A DNA stretch of 64,000 nucleotides from Pseudomonadota bacterium (GCA_963204785.1 CAUJHG010000035.1:1-64000); one strand, 5' to 3'. Numbered from the stretch's first letter, positions 7,843 to 17,915 are shown. A program made the numbers and translations. Notes: a model not told the origin generated them from the letters alone.

Positions 7843-9189
7843 TCAGGACGCACCGGCACCTGGGCCGTCCGGCAGAATCTCGCTGATCCGATTGTGCCAT
7901 AGCCTTCCGCGGCCAACTACCTCCGAAACCCTGCGCCGGACTTCGTTCTCGGCGAGTTGTCGCTTGTGGACAACAGGTTTCCCGGCAATCCAGACCTCGG
8001 CCACCTGTTCGCGGCCAGCGGCGTAGACGAGCTGTGAAACCGGGTCGAACACCAGCGCGGTCTGCAGTTCCGAGAGGTCGACGGCAACCAGGTCGGCCGC
8101 CTTTCCGGCCTCGATCGAGCCGATCCGCTCGCCCAGTCCGAGCGCGCGCGCCCCCCCCAGGGTCATCGCGTGCAGCACCTCGTGCGCCGGCCACGCGGTG
8201 GCGTCGCCCGAGGTCCCCTTGGCGAGCAGCGCGGCGGTACGCGCCTCCTGCAGCAGGTCGAGCCGGTTGTTGCTGGCGGCGCCATCGGTGCCGATGCCCA
8301 CGTTGATGCCGAGCGCGCGCATCCGGGCGGTGCGTGCGAGGCCGCTGGCGAGCTTGAGGTTGGAGTGCGGGCAGTGCGCCACCGATGCGCCGTGCATCGC
8401 GAGCAGTTGCAGGTCGGTGTCGTCCAGGTGCACCGCGTGCACCGCGATCAGCTCGGGTCCCAGCAGTCCCAGGTCGGCCAGGCGCTGCAGCGGCCGACGT
8501 CCGTGCCGTGCGAGGCTCTCGGCCACTTCCTGCGCGGTCTCGTGCAGGTGGCAGTGCACCGGCATCCCGGTCTCGCCGACCAGGCGGGCGATGCGCATGA
8601 AGCTCTCGTCGGACACGGTGTACGGGGCGTGCGGGGCGAGGCAGAAGCTCGTCAGCGGGTCGTCGCGAAGGCGGTCGCGCAGCTCGAGGCCCTTGCGCAG
8701 GTAGTCCGCGGGCCCCGAGCCGTAGGCCGAGGGGAATTCGACCGCGATGATGCCCAGTGCCGCGCGCATTCCCATCAGCGAGGCGGCTGCCGCCACCTGC
8801 TCGGGGAAGAAGTACATGTCGTTGAAGCAGGTGATCCCGCCGAGCGCCATCTCGGCGCAGGCGAGCAGGGCGCCGTCGTAGACGAACTCGGGCGACATCA
8901 GACGGCCCTCGAGCGGCCAGATCCGCTGCTCGAGCCAGGCCTGCAGCGGCAGGTCGTCGCCGACGCCCCGCAGCAGGCTCATCGATGCGTGCGTGTGCAG
9001 GTTGACCAGGCCGGGGACGAGCAGGTGTCCGGGAAGCTCGACGCAGGGGGCCGACGGGTGCAGCGCACGCGCCTGCGGCGCCGGCATCAGCCCGGCGATG
9101 CGTTCGTCCTCGACCAGCACCGCGTGGCCGGTCAGCACTTCGGGCGAGGGCGCGACGGGGGCGATCCATTCCGGGCAGATCAGCTGCAT
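7843..9189 (-). CDS. mtaD: TRZ/ATZ-family amidohydrolase, probable 5-methylthioadenosine/S-adenosylhomocysteine deaminase
   Basis: A 448-residue metal-dependent hydrolase expected to deaminate the adenine ring of methylthioadenosine or S-adenosylhomocysteine. The metal ligands are visible: HTHASMS (HxH, about residue 66), CHLHET, a later AVHAVHLDD histidine, and GTDGAASNN (Asp). The C terminus carries the composite-domain strand found in this superfamily. It sits upstream of ompA and divergent from gyrA, a frequent betaproteobacterial layout. Family members also act on triazines and guanine, so substrate choice is inferred. The coding strand has a run of eight G near residue 345. Confidence 0.82.
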   Translation of the reverse strand: MQLICPEWIAPVAPSPEVLTGHAVLVEDERIAGLMPAPQARALHPSAPCVELPGHLLVPGLVNLHTHASMSLLRGVGDDLPLQAWLEQRIWPLEGRLMSPEFVYDGALLACAEMALGGITCFNDMYFFPEQVAAAASLMGMRAALGIIAVEFPSAYGSGPADYLRKGLELRDRLRDDPLTSFCLAPHAPYTVSDESFMRIARLVGETGMPVHCHLHETAQEVAESLARHGRRPLQRLADLGLLGPELIAVHAVHLDDTDLQLLAMHGASVAHCPHSNLKLASGLARTARMRALGINVGIGTDGAASNNRLDLLQEARTAALLAKGTSGDATAWPAHEVLHAMTLGGARALGLGERIGSIEAGKAADLVAVDLSELQTALVFDPVSQLVYAAGREQVAEVWIAGKPVVHKRQLAENEVRRRVSEVVGRGRLWHNRISEILPDGPGAGAS

Positions 9190-9253
9190 GGGCGGAATTC
9201 AACCACAGGGCAGCGCGATCGCGTCCGGCGCCTCCGGGAGGAAGGTCCCGAAA

Positions 9254-9262
9254 TGTTACAAT
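9254..9262 (+). promoter_or_regulatory. Possible extended -10 promoter of gyrA
   Basis: TGTTACAAT matches an extended -10 element (TGnTAnAAT). No good -35 is seen. It would give a leader of about 130 nt, which contains a UUCG-type hairpin, CCGCGGC-TTC-GCCGCGG (9281-9297). Confidence 0.4.
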
Positions 9263-9366
9263 TCAAAGGTTTAACGCCCTCCGCGGCTTCGCCGCGGTCG
9301 CTCGACCGCTGACATCTTCCTGCGCCGGTGGCCCGGTCACCGGCCGCCGCCGATGCGGGCGTTGCC

Positions 9367-9400
9367 GCCTCGCCTCCCCAAAGGCCTCGCCTCCCCAAAG
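9367..9400 (+). repeat. Perfect 17-bp tandem duplication abutting the gyrA start codon
   Basis: The unit GCCTCGCCTCCCCAAAG occurs twice with no gap (9367-9383 and 9384-9400), ending one base before the gyrA ATG. It fills the place where a Shine-Dalgarno sequence should be and is pyrimidine-rich instead. Confidence 0.95.
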
Positions 9401-9401
9401 C

Positions 9402-12017
9402 ATGGATCAGTTCGCCAAAGAAACGCTGCCGATCAGCCTCGAAGAGGAAATGCGGCGCTCGTATCTCGATTACGCGATGAGCGTGATCGTGGGCCGGGCC
9501 CTGCCGGACGTCCGCGACGGCCTGAAGCCGGTGCATCGCAGGGTGCTGTTCGCGATGCACGAATCCAACAACGCCTGGAACCGCCCCTACGTGAAGTGCG
9601 CGCGGGTGGTCGGGGAGGTGATGGGGAAGTACCACCCCCATGGCGACAGCGCGATCTACGACACGCTGGTGCGCATGGCGCAGGACTTCTCCCTGCGCTA
9701 TCCGCTGGTCGACGGACAGGGCAACTTCGGCTCGGTCGACGGTGACAGCCCCGCGGCAATGCGCTACACCGAGTGCCGCCTCGAGAAGATCGCCGCCGAG
9801 CTGCTGGCCGACATCGACAAGGAGACGGTCGACTTCCAGCCCAACTACGACGGCAAGGAGCTCGAGCCCACGGTGCTGCCCACGCGGCTGCCGAACCTGC
9901 TGGTCAACGGCTCCGCGGGGATCGCGGTGGGGATGGCGACCAACATCCCGCCGCACAACCTGGCCGAGGTGATCGACGCCTGCCAGCTGCTGCTGCGCAA
10001 CCCGCAGGCGAGCATCGACGAGCTGATCGAGCTGATCCCGGCCCCCGACTTCCCCACCGCGGGCATCATCTACGGCGTGGCCGGGGTGCGCGAGGGCTAC
10101 CGCACCGGGCGCGGCCGCGTCGTGATGCGCGCGAGCACCCACTTCGAGGAGATCGACCGCGGCAACCGCAGCGCGATCATCATCGACGAGCTGCCCTACC
10201 AGGTGAACAAGCGGCTGCTGCTCGAGCGCATGGCCGAGCTGGTCAACGAGAAGAAGCTCGAGGGCATCTCCGACATCCGCGACGAGTCCGACAAGTCCGG
10301 CATGCGCGCGGTGATCGAGCTCAAGCGGGGCGAGGTCCCCGAGATCGTCCTGAACAACCTGTACAAGAACACCCAGCTCCAGGACACCTTCGGCATCAAC
10401 ATGGTGGCGCTGGTCGACGGCCAGCCCCGTCTGCTGAACCTGAAGCAGATGCTCGAGCACTTCCTGTCGCACCGGCGCGAGGTGATCACCCGGCGCACCG
10501 TGTTCGAGCTGCGCAAGGCGCGCGAGCGCGGGCACGTTCTCGAGGGGCTGGCGGTGGCGATCGCCAACGTCGACGAGATGATCGAGCTGATCAAGGCCTC
10601 GCCGACACCGCCGATCGCCCGCGAGCGCCTGATGGCGCGCGACTGGGCTGCGGGGGTGGCCCGCGAGATGCTCGAGCGCGCGGGCGCCGAGGCCGCCGCG
10701 TTCAAGCCCGAGGGGCTCGATCCCTCGGTGGGGCTGCACGGCGAGACCTATCGGCTCTCGGAGGTCCAGGCGCAGGAGATCCTCCAGATGCGCCTGCAGC
10801 GGCTCACCGGGCTGGAGCAGGACAAGATCGTCCAGGAGTACCGCGAGGTCATCGGGCAGATCGCCGATCTCCTCGACGTGCTCGCGCGCCCGGAGCGCGT
10901 CACGCAACTGATCCGCGACGAGCTCGCCGCGATCCGCGCCGAATTCGCGGAGGGCAAGGCCGACACGCGCCGCTCGCGCATCGAGCTCAACGCCACCGAA
11001 CTCGAGACCGAGGACCTGATCACCCCCACCGACATGGTGGTGACGCTCTCGCACACCGGCTACGTCAAGAGCCAGCCGCTGTCGGAATATCGCGCGCAGC
11101 GCCGCGGCGGCCGCGGCAAGCAGGCCACCACGATGAAGGACGAGGACTGGATCGACCAGCTCTTCATCGCCAACACGCACGACTACCTGCTGTGCTTCTC
11201 CAACCACGGCCGGGTCTACTGGCTGAAGGTCTGGGAAGTGCCGCAGGGCACGCGCAACTCGCGCGGCAAGCCCATCGTCAACCTCTTTCCGCTCGCCGAG
11301 GGCGAGAAGATCACCGTGGTGCTGCCGGTCAAGGCCTTCGACGAGGCGCGCTACGTCTTCATGGCCACCAGCCTTGGCACCGTGAAGAAGACGCCGCTGT
11401 CGGAGTTCTCGCGCCCGATGAAGCGCGGGATCATCGCGGTCAAGCTCGACGACGGCGACTTCCTCATCGGCGCCGCGGTCACCGGCGGCGAGCACGACGT
11501 GATGCTGTTCTCCGACGCAGGCAAGGCGGTGCGTTTCGACGAGAACGACGTGCGGGCGATGGGTCGGGATGCGCGCGGCGTGCGCGGGATGAACCTCGAG
11601 GATGGCCAGCGGGTGATCTCGATGCTGGTTGCCGGCAGCGAGCAGCAGTCGGTGCTCACCGCCACCGAGAACGGCTTCGGCAAGCGCACCCCGATCGCCG
11701 AGTACACGCGCCACGGGCGCGGCACCAAGGGGATGATCGCGATCCAGACCAGCGAGCGCAACGGCAAGGTCGTCGCCGCGGTGCTGGTCGACGAGAACGA
11801 CGAGATCATGCTGATCACGACCGGCGGCGTCCTGGTGCGCACGCGCGTCGCCGAGGTCCGCGAGATGGGGCGTGCCACGCAGGGGGTCACCCTGATCGCG
11901 GTCGACGAGGGCACGACGCTCTCGGGCGTGCAGCGCGTGGTGGAGTCCGACAGCGACGAGGACGCGGCCGAGGCCGGCGAGGCCGAGGCGAAACCGGAGC
12001 CGCCCGACGCTTCCTGA
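9402..12017 (+). CDS. gyrA: DNA gyrase subunit A
   Basis: Breakage-reunion subunit of gyrase, which introduces negative supercoils with GyrB. The 871-residue protein begins [17 protein letters not shown], typical for the family, so the ATG is secure despite having no Shine-Dalgarno. The active-site tyrosine is in AAMRYTE. The quinolone-determining region reads [13 protein letters not shown], with the usual Ser and Asp of susceptible enzymes. The C-terminal wrapping domain has the GyrA box (QRRGGRG, about residue 565) and beta-pinwheel repeats, and an acidic tail ends the protein. It is divergent from mtaD. Confidence 0.98.
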   Translation: MDQFAKETLPISLEEEMRRSYLDYAMSVIVGRALPDVRDGLKPVHRRVLFAMHESNNAWNRPYVKCARVVGEVMGKYHPHGDSAIYDTLVRMAQDFSLRYPLVDGQGNFGSVDGDSPAAMRYTECRLEKIAAELLADIDKETVDFQPNYDGKELEPTVLPTRLPNLLVNGSAGIAVGMATNIPPHNLAEVIDACQLLLRNPQASIDELIELIPAPDFPTAGIIYGVAGVREGYRTGRGRVVMRASTHFEEIDRGNRSAIIIDELPYQVNKRLLLERMAELVNEKKLEGISDIRDESDKSGMRAVIELKRGEVPEIVLNNLYKNTQLQDTFGINMVALVDGQPRLLNLKQMLEHFLSHRREVITRRTVFELRKARERGHVLEGLAVAIANVDEMIELIKASPTPPIARERLMARDWAAGVAREMLERAGAEAAAFKPEGLDPSVGLHGETYRLSEVQAQEILQMRLQRLTGLEQDKIVQEYREVIGQIADLLDVLARPERVTQLIRDELAAIRAEFAEGKADTRRSRIELNATELETEDLITPTDMVVTLSHTGYVKSQPLSEYRAQRRGGRGKQATTMKDEDWIDQLFIANTHDYLLCFSNHGRVYWLKVWEVPQGTRNSRGKPIVNLFPLAEGEKITVVLPVKAFDEARYVFMATSLGTVKKTPLSEFSRPMKRGIIAVKLDDGDFLIGAAVTGGEHDVMLFSDAGKAVRFDENDVRAMGRDARGVRGMNLEDGQRVISMLVAGSEQQSVLTATENGFGKRTPIAEYTRHGRGTKGMIAIQTSERNGKVVAAVLVDENDEIMLITTGGVLVRTRVAEVREMGRATQGVTLIAVDEGTTLSGVQRVVESDSDEDAAEAGEAEAKPEPPDAS

Positions 12018-12093
12018 TGCCGGCGTCTCCCGTCTTTCCCGAGGCCGGCACGGTGCGACGCGGCGTGCCGGCCGTTTGCTACCATGTCGCGCC

Positions 12094-13200
12094 ATGTCCG
12101 AAGACCAATCCGCGAATCCCGCCGCGTACGTCGATGCGCGCCTGGGCGAACTGCGCCGCTCGATCGACGAGGTCGACGCGCAGATCGTCGAACTGATCAG
12201 CCGGCGCGCCAACCTGGCGCGCGAGGTCGGCGAGGTCAAGAAGCTGATCGACGCGCCCGTGTACCGGCCGGAGCGCGAGGCGCAGATCTTCGCGAAGCTG
12301 CACGCGCTCAATCCGGGGCCGCTGCCCAACGCGAGCGTCGAGGCGGTCTATCGCGAGATCATCTCCGCCTGCCGGGAGCTCGAGCGGCGGATGCGCGTGG
12401 CCTACCTGGGGCCGCCCGGAACCTTTTCCGAGCAGGCGCTGATGCGTCACTTCGGCAGCGGGGTCGATGCGCTCGCCTGCCCGTCGATCGACGAGGTGTT
12501 CCGGGCCACCGAAGCCGGCACCACCGACTTCGGCGTCGTCCCGGTGGAGAACTCCAGCGAGGGTGCGGTGAACCGCTCGCTGGACCTCTTCCTGCAGACG
12601 CCGCTGCGCATCTGCGGCGAGGTGTCGATTCCGGTCCGGCACAACCTGCTGACCCGCAGCGGTTCGATGGATGGCGTGCAGCGGATCTGCGCGCACGCGC
12701 AGGCGCTGGCGCAGTGCGCCGGCTGGCTCGACCGCAGCCATCCGGGCATCGAGCGGGTGCCGGTGTCGAGCAACGCGGAGGGCGCGCGGCTGGCCTCGCT
12801 CGACGACGCCACCGCTGCGATCGCGGGCGACACGGCTGCATCGCGCTACGCGCTGCAGGCGGTGGCCAGCGGGATCCAGGACGATCCGCTGAACCGCACC
12901 CGCTTCGCGATCATCGGTCACTACGACTGCGGCCCTTCCGGCAACGACCAGACCTCGCTGATCCTCTCGGTGCCTGACCGCGCCGGCGCGGTGCACACGC
13001 TGATCGAGCCGCTGGCGCGGCACGGCGTCTCGATGAAGCGCTTCGAATCGCGCCCCGCGCGCTCGGGGCAGTGGGAGTACTTCTTCTACATCGACCTGAT
13101 CGGCCACCGTGACGACGCGAGCATCGCTGCGGCGCTCGCCGAGATCCGTGACCATGCGGCCTTCTGCAAGGTGGTCGGCTCCTACCCCCGCGCTGTCTGA
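12094..13200 (+). CDS. pheA: Chorismate mutase / prephenate dehydratase (P-protein)
   Basis: Bifunctional enzyme of phenylalanine synthesis: chorismate to prephenate to phenylpyruvate. The 368-residue protein has a chorismate mutase domain (about 15-100), a prephenate dehydratase domain beginning VAYLGPPGTFSEQA, and a C-terminal ACT domain with the ESRP phenylalanine-binding motif (FESRPARSG), which implies feedback inhibition. I use the ATG at 12094 rather than the TTG at 12076. In many relatives serC lies between gyrA and pheA; it is absent here. Confidence 0.96.
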   Translation: MSEDQSANPAAYVDARLGELRRSIDEVDAQIVELISRRANLAREVGEVKKLIDAPVYRPEREAQIFAKLHALNPGPLPNASVEAVYREIISACRELERRMRVAYLGPPGTFSEQALMRHFGSGVDALACPSIDEVFRATEAGTTDFGVVPVENSSEGAVNRSLDLFLQTPLRICGEVSIPVRHNLLTRSGSMDGVQRICAHAQALAQCAGWLDRSHPGIERVPVSSNAEGARLASLDDATAAIAGDTAASRYALQAVASGIQDDPLNRTRFAIIGHYDCGPSGNDQTSLILSVPDRAGAVHTLIEPLARHGVSMKRFESRPARSGQWEYFFYIDLIGHRDDASIAAALAEIRDHAAFCKVVGSYPRAV

Positions 13201-13201
13201 T

Positions 13202-13225
13202 CCCGCGGGCCGCAGCGCCCGCGGG
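13202..13225 (+). repeat. Strong GC hairpin between pheA and hisC
   Basis: CCCGCGGGC-CGCAGC-GCCCGCGGG forms a perfect 9-bp stem starting one base after the pheA stop. There is no U-tract, so it may be an mRNA-stabilising or partial termination structure rather than a terminator. Confidence 0.5.
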
Positions 13226-13253
13226 CCGATCGACCTCATCGAACCCGAACCGA

Positions 13254-14351
13254 ATGAGCATCCCAGCCCCCAGCTACGTGCGCGGCATCGCGCCCTACCA
13301 GGCCGGCAAGCCGATCTCCGAGCTCGCCCGTGAGTACGGGCTGCAGGAGGAGCGCATCGTCAAGCTCGCCTCCAACGAGAACCCGCTGGGCGTGCCCGAT
13401 TCCGCGCGTGCGGCGATGCTCGTCGAGCTCGACGAAATGGCGCGCTATCCCGATTCCAACGGCTTCGAGCTCAAGCGGGCGATCTCGCGGCGCTACGGGG
13501 TGCCGGAAGACTGGGTCACGCTGGGCAACGGCTCCAACGACATCCTCGAACTGGCCGCGCACGCGGTGGTGCAGCCGGGCCAGTCGGTGGTCTATGCGCA
13601 GTTCTCGTTCGCGGTCTACGCGCTGGCAACCCAGGCGGTGGGCGCGCGCGCGATCGTCGTGCCGGCCCGCGACCACGGCCACGACCTGGAGGCGATGCGC
13701 GCGGCGATCGAGCCGGACACGCGGCTGGTCTTCATCGCCAATCCGAACAACCCCACCGGCACCTTCGCGCCGGCCGAGACGGTCGAGCGCTTCGTCAGCG
13801 CGGTGCCGGCCGACGTCGTGGTGGTCCTCGACGAGGCCTACAACGAGTACCTGCCGCCCGAGCTGCGCTTCGACTCCACCGCGCTGGTGCGCCGCTTCCC
13901 GAACCTGCTGGTCTCGCGCACCTTCTCGAAGGCTTACGGACTCGCCGGGCTGCGTGTGGGCTTCGGACTGGCGCAGCCGGAGCTCACGGATCTGCTCAAC
14001 CGGATCCGCCAGCCCTTCAACGTCAACTCGCTGGCGCAGGCCGCGGCCTGCGCGGCGCTCTTCGACGACGCCTTCCTGCAGCGCAGCTACGAGGTCAACT
14101 CCGCGGGCCTGCAACGCCTGCAGTCGGCCTTCACGGCAATGGGGCTCGAGCACGTGCCTTCGTTCGCCAACTTCGTGCTGGTGCGCGTCGGCGACGCCGC
14201 GGCGGTCTACGAGCAGCTGCTGCGCGCCGGCGTGATCGTGCGGCCGGTCGCAGGCTACGGGCTGCCCGAATGGCTGCGCGTCTCGGTCGGCCTGCCCGAG
14301 GAGAACGAGCGCTTCCTCGCTGCGCTGGCGAGCGCGCTGGGCCGCACTTGA
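13254..14351 (+). CDS. hisC: Histidinol-phosphate aminotransferase
   Basis: PLP enzyme of histidine synthesis; in this aromatic cluster it may also transaminate phenylpyruvate or prephenate-derived acids. The 365-residue protein shows the class I/II fold motifs: ASNENPLG near the N terminus, NPNNPTG (about 163), DEAYNEYL, and the PLP lysine in SRTFSKAYGLAGLR (about 220-233). Its position between pheA and tyrA is conserved in Burkholderiales, where this HisC2-type copy often accompanies a second hisC elsewhere. The stop overlaps the tyrA TTG start. Confidence 0.93.
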   Translation: MSIPAPSYVRGIAPYQAGKPISELAREYGLQEERIVKLASNENPLGVPDSARAAMLVELDEMARYPDSNGFELKRAISRRYGVPEDWVTLGNGSNDILELAAHAVVQPGQSVVYAQFSFAVYALATQAVGARAIVVPARDHGHDLEAMRAAIEPDTRLVFIANPNNPTGTFAPAETVERFVSAVPADVVVVLDEAYNEYLPPELRFDSTALVRRFPNLLVSRTFSKAYGLAGLRVGFGLAQPELTDLLNRIRQPFNVNSLAQAAACAALFDDAFLQRSYEVNSAGLQRLQSAFTAMGLEHVPSFANFVLVRVGDAAAVYEQLLRAGVIVRPVAGYGLPEWLRVSVGLPEENERFLAALASALGRT

Positions 14352-15238
14352 GCGCGCCGCTGCGACTGCGCCGCGCCGCTGTGCTCGGTGTCGGTCTGAT
14401 CGGCGGCTCGGTTGCCGCTGGCCTGCGCCATCGCGGCGTCGCGGCCGAGGTGATCGGCTATTCGCCCAACGACGACGCGCAGCGAGCGCAGGCCCTGGGC
14501 CTGGTCGACCGAGCGACCGATCGCCTGGACGAGGCGATCGACGGCGCGGACCTGATCGTGCTCGCCGCGCCGATCCCGGTCCTGCCCGGCCTGCTCGCCG
14601 CGATGCACGGCCGGCTGGCCCATGACGCGGTGGTCACCGACTGCGCAAGCACAAAGCGCAGCGTGATCGCCGCGGCACGTGCCGGGCTGGGCGCCGGGTT
14701 CCCGCGCTTCGTTGCCGGGCATCCGATCGCCGGGGGCGAGCGGCACGGGCCCGAGGCGGCCCGCGTCGACCTCTTCGAAGGCTGCGTCGCGATCGTCTGT
14801 GCGCACACGCAGGCCGCGCCGGATGCGGTCGAGCGGGTGGGCGCGATGTGGGGCGCGCTGGGCGCGCGCACCACGGCCATGGATCCTGTCGAGCACGACG
14901 AGCTCTTCGCCGAGGTCTCGCACTGGCCCCATGCGGTCGCCTTCGCGCTGTGCGGCGCGATCGCGGCGGGCGAGCGCGCCGACGCCGCACGCCGCTTCGC
15001 CGGCGCGGGCCTGCGCGACACCACCAGGATCGGCGCGTCGTCGGCGCAGTTGTGGGCCGATATCCTGATCGACAACCGCGAGGCGGCTCTGCGCTGCTCG
15101 CGAGCCTTCCAGGCCGAACTCGGCGCAATTGCCGACGCGCTCGAGGCTGCCGACCGGGAGGCGCTCGCGGCACGCTTCGAGGCAGCCAGCCAGTGGCGGC
15201 GCCGGCTCGCTGCGCCTGGCGCGACGGATACCGAATAG
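14348..15238 (+). CDS. tyrA: Prephenate dehydrogenase
   Basis: Oxidative decarboxylation of prephenate to 4-hydroxyphenylpyruvate in tyrosine synthesis, NAD(P)-dependent. The 296-residue protein opens with the Rossmann motif AVLGVGLIGGSVAAGLR and has the catalytic-region AGHPIAGGE. The ORF-track start at 14270 lies deep inside hisC; the only sensible start is TTG at 14348, overlapping the hisC stop as TTGA. No ACT domain follows, so feedback control is not evident. Confidence 0.92.
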   Translation: MSAPLRLRRAAVLGVGLIGGSVAAGLRHRGVAAEVIGYSPNDDAQRAQALGLVDRATDRLDEAIDGADLIVLAAPIPVLPGLLAAMHGRLAHDAVVTDCASTKRSVIAAARAGLGAGFPRFVAGHPIAGGERHGPEAARVDLFEGCVAIVCAHTQAAPDAVERVGAMWGALGARTTAMDPVEHDELFAEVSHWPHAVAFALCGAIAAGERADAARRFAGAGLRDTTRIGASSAQLWADILIDNREAALRCSRAFQAELGAIADALEAADREALAARFEAASQWRRRLAAPGATDTE

Positions 15239-15280
15239 AGTCGCGGTTCCGCGCGGCCTGAAGGAGTCGCGCGGTCGGCG

Positions 15281-15670
15281 TCAGCGGCCTGCGCGGCGAC
15301 GACGGCTCGCCTGGTGGTATTCGCGCAGATCGGTCAGTTCGCGCAGGACCTCGAACGGAAAGCCCTGCCGGCCGCCGCGCCGGTCGATCACCAGCGAGTC
15401 GATCGTCGCCTCGAACGCCTGCGGATCGTGCCAGACGGCAGCGATCCCGTTGAGCAGTCGCGGGTACACCCCGCGCAGCGTCGACAGGCGCATCTGCGGC
15501 GGCAGCGCCTCGAGCAGGCGCGCCGCGGCGGCGTCGAGCCGCTGGTCCTCGGGAACCCGGACGCGGGCCGGCGTCGACTCGGCGCGGGGTGCGGGGCCGC
15601 GGGCGATGCGGCGGATCAGCGCGGCGACCGCCCCTTCGATCGGGCTGTCCTTGGGGCGGGGGAGGCTCAT
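15281..15670 (-). CDS. Conserved-looking hypothetical protein
   Basis: A 129-residue ORF convergent with tyrA and divergent from aroA. Codon choice is strongly biased to the genome's G/C third positions and the ORF fills the gap exactly, so it is probably real. I do not recognise the family. It has a basic, proline-containing N-terminal third, a helical middle, and a C-terminal segment (DSLVIDRRGGRQGFPF) that looks like a folded motif. There are no membrane segments, signal peptide or cysteines. No clear Shine-Dalgarno precedes the ATG at 15670. Confidence 0.6.
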   Translation of the reverse strand: MSLPRPKDSPIEGAVAALIRRIARGPAPRAESTPARVRVPEDQRLDAAAARLLEALPPQMRLSTLRGVYPRLLNGIAAVWHDPQAFEATIDSLVIDRRGGRQGFPFEVLRELTDLREYHQASRRRRAGR

Positions 15671-15766
15671 GGGCTGCCGGTAGAATTCGCTTGCTCTGCG
15701 GACGTGACCGCATCCGGATCGGCGAGAGTGTCGATCGTCCGCTCCTCTAGAAACAGGAACAAGTTC

Positions 15767-17086
15767 ATGTCCAACGCATTCCGGGTGCTGCCCGGCGGAC
15801 GGCTGACCGGGCGCCTTCGGGTCCCGGGCGACAAGTCGATCTCGCACCGCGCGATCATGTTCGGCGCCATCGCCGACGGCCAGACCCGGGTCACCGGCTT
15901 CCTCGAGGGCGCCGACGCGATCTCCACGATGGACGTGTTCCGCGCGCTGGGCGTGCGCATCGACGGTCCGGTCGACGGCCGCGTGACGGTGCATGGGGTC
16001 GGCATCGACGGACTGCGCGGCAGCGCCGCGCCGCTGGACTGCGGCAACGCCGGCACCGCGATGCGCCTGCTGATGGGGCTGCTGGCCGGACAGCGCTTCG
16101 AGTCCACGCTGGTGGGCGACGAGAGCCTGAGCCGGCGCCCGATGCGCCGTGTCGCCGAGCCGCTGGCGCGCATGGGGGCGCGCATCGAGACCACCGACGG
16201 CTGCCCGCCGGTGCGCATCCGGCCCGCGCAGGCGCTGGCCGCGATCCACTACGACATGCCGATGGCCAGCGCCCAGGTCAAGTCGGCGGTGCTGCTGGCG
16301 GGCCTGTACGCGGACGGGGAAACCACGGTCACCGAACCCGCGCCCACGCGCGACCACACCGAGCGGATGCTCACGGGCTTCGGCGTGCGGGTCGGGCGCG
16401 AGGGGTCGACGGTGCGTCTTGCCGGCGGACAGCGCCTGCGCGCCACCGCGATCGACGTTCCGGCCGACATCTCGTCGGCGGCCTTCTTCCTGGTCGGCGC
16501 CTCGATCGCCGAAGGCTCCGACCTGCTGCTCGAGCACGTGGGGATGAACCCCACGCGCACCGGAATCATCGACATCCTGCGCCTGATGGGCGCGGACATC
16601 GAGCCGCTGAACCAGCGCGAGGTCGGCGGCGAGCCGGTGGCCGACCTGCGGGTGCGCTCGGCACGACTGCGCGGCATCGCGGTGCCCGAGTCGCTGGTGC
16701 CGCTGGCGATCGACGAATTCCCCGCGATCTTCGTCGCCGCGGCCTGCGCCGAGGGCCGCACCGTGGTGAGCGGCGCGGAGGAACTGCGGGTCAAGGAGTC
16801 GGACCGGATCGCAGTGATGGCCGAGGGGCTTCGCGCACTGGGCGTGGACGCCACGCCGACGCCCGACGGCATGGTGATCGAGGGCCGCGGCGAAGGGCCG
16901 GCCTTCCACGCCGGCGAGGTGCACTCGCACGCCGATCACCGGATCGCAATGTCCTTCACGATCGCCGCGCTGCGCTCCGATGGCCCGCTGCTGATCCGCG
17001 ACACCGCCAACGTCGGCACCTCCTTCCCCGGCTTCCCCGCGACCGCGGCGCGGGTGGGCGTGGCGATTTCCGAAGCCGATGCCTGA
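15767..17086 (+). CDS. aroA: 3-phosphoshikimate 1-carboxyvinyltransferase (EPSP synthase)
   Basis: Joins shikimate-3-phosphate and phosphoenolpyruvate in the shikimate pathway. The 439-residue protein carries the family signatures [12 protein letters not shown] (about 22-33), [12 protein letters not shown] (about 94-105), SRRPM, and [18 protein letters not shown] near the C terminus. The Gly before Thr in GNAGTAMR is the glyphosate-sensitive class I form. The ATG at 15767 has AGGAA upstream; the longer ORF upstream is a shadow of the opposite hypothetical gene. It overlaps cmk by 8 nt. Confidence 0.97.
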   Translation: MSNAFRVLPGGRLTGRLRVPGDKSISHRAIMFGAIADGQTRVTGFLEGADAISTMDVFRALGVRIDGPVDGRVTVHGVGIDGLRGSAAPLDCGNAGTAMRLLMGLLAGQRFESTLVGDESLSRRPMRRVAEPLARMGARIETTDGCPPVRIRPAQALAAIHYDMPMASAQVKSAVLLAGLYADGETTVTEPAPTRDHTERMLTGFGVRVGREGSTVRLAGGQRLRATAIDVPADISSAAFFLVGASIAEGSDLLLEHVGMNPTRTGIIDILRLMGADIEPLNQREVGGEPVADLRVRSARLRGIAVPESLVPLAIDEFPAIFVAAACAEGRTVVSGAEELRVKESDRIAVMAEGLRALGVDATPTPDGMVIEGRGEGPAFHAGEVHSHADHRIAMSFTIAALRSDGPLLIRDTANVGTSFPGFPATAARVGVAISEADA

Positions 17087-17744
17087 GACGCCGGTCATCG
17101 CGATCGACGGCCCGACCGCCTCGGGCAAGGGCACGATCGCCCAGCGGGTCGCGTCCACGCTCGGCTGGCACTACCTGGATTCCGGTTCGCTCTACCGGAT
17201 CGTCGCCCTGCGCGCGCTGCGCACCGGGACCGACCTCGGTGACGGCGGGGCGCTCGCAGCCCTGGCCGACGGGCTCGCGCCACGCTTCGAGAGCGGGCGA
17301 ATCCTGGTCGACGACGAGGACCTGAGCGATGCGATCCGCACCGAGGAGGCCGGCAACGCCGCCTCGCGGGCCGCAGCCCAGCCGCTGCTGCGCGCCGCAC
17401 TGCTCGGGCTGCAGCGGCGCGCCCGCCGTGCGCCCGGGCTGGTCGCCGACGGGCGCGACATGGGCACCGTCGTCTTCCCCGATGCGGTGCTGAAGGTCTA
17501 CCTGACCGCGAGCGTGGAGTCGCGTGCGCAACGTCGGCATAAGCAGTTGATCGAAAAGGGTTTTTCTGCTATCATTTCCGACCTTTTGCGGGATCTCGCC
17601 GAGCGCGACGCACGCGACATGCAGCGTGCCGAGGCGCCGCTGGAGCCTGCGAAAGGGGCGCTGGTGCTCGATTCCACGCGGCTGACCATCGACGAGACGG
17701 TGGCGGCGGTGCTCGAAGCCTACCGGCGCAGGGTCGCTGCCTGA
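17079..17744 (+). CDS. cmk: Cytidylate kinase
   Basis: Phosphorylates CMP/dCMP. The 221-residue protein has a P-loop [11 protein letters not shown] at residues about 9-19, a substrate region YLDSGSLYR, and [13 protein letters not shown]. It overlaps aroA and lies before rpsA, the arrangement conserved across proteobacteria. The codons for [14 protein letters not shown] contain an unusually AT-rich patch that forms a promoter for rpsA. Confidence 0.96.
   Translation: MPETPVIAIDGPTASGKGTIAQRVASTLGWHYLDSGSLYRIVALRALRTGTDLGDGGALAALADGLAPRFESGRILVDDEDLSDAIRTEEAGNAASRAAAQPLLRAALLGLQRRARRAPGLVADGRDMGTVVFPDAVLKVYLTASVESRAQRRHKQLIEKGFSAIISDLLRDLAERDARDMQRAEAPLEPAKGALVLDSTRLTIDETVAAVLEAYRRRVAA
17547..17575 (+). 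promoter_or_regulatory. Sigma-70 promoter for rpsA inside cmk
   Basis: TTGATC, a 17-nt spacer, then TATCAT. The element sits within the cmk coding region about 340 nt before the S1 start. The AT-rich run (AAAAGGGTTTTTCTGCTATC) is striking in a gene that is otherwise GC-rich. rpsA promoters inside cmk are known in other proteobacteria. Confidence 0.65.
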
Positions 17745-17915
17745 GCCGCCTGCACGGCGCATGGGTCCGCGGCCCGAAGGGGTACGGAAGGTCCCGGGCT
17801 GCCCGGGGCGTCCGTGCATGGCGTGAACTCCGCTGGGCTTTCCGCGCCGGTGGCGGCCTCTGACCAGGCCACCGGTGACGACCGTCCGGCGTGCTCATCA
17901 ATCCGGAACCACAAA

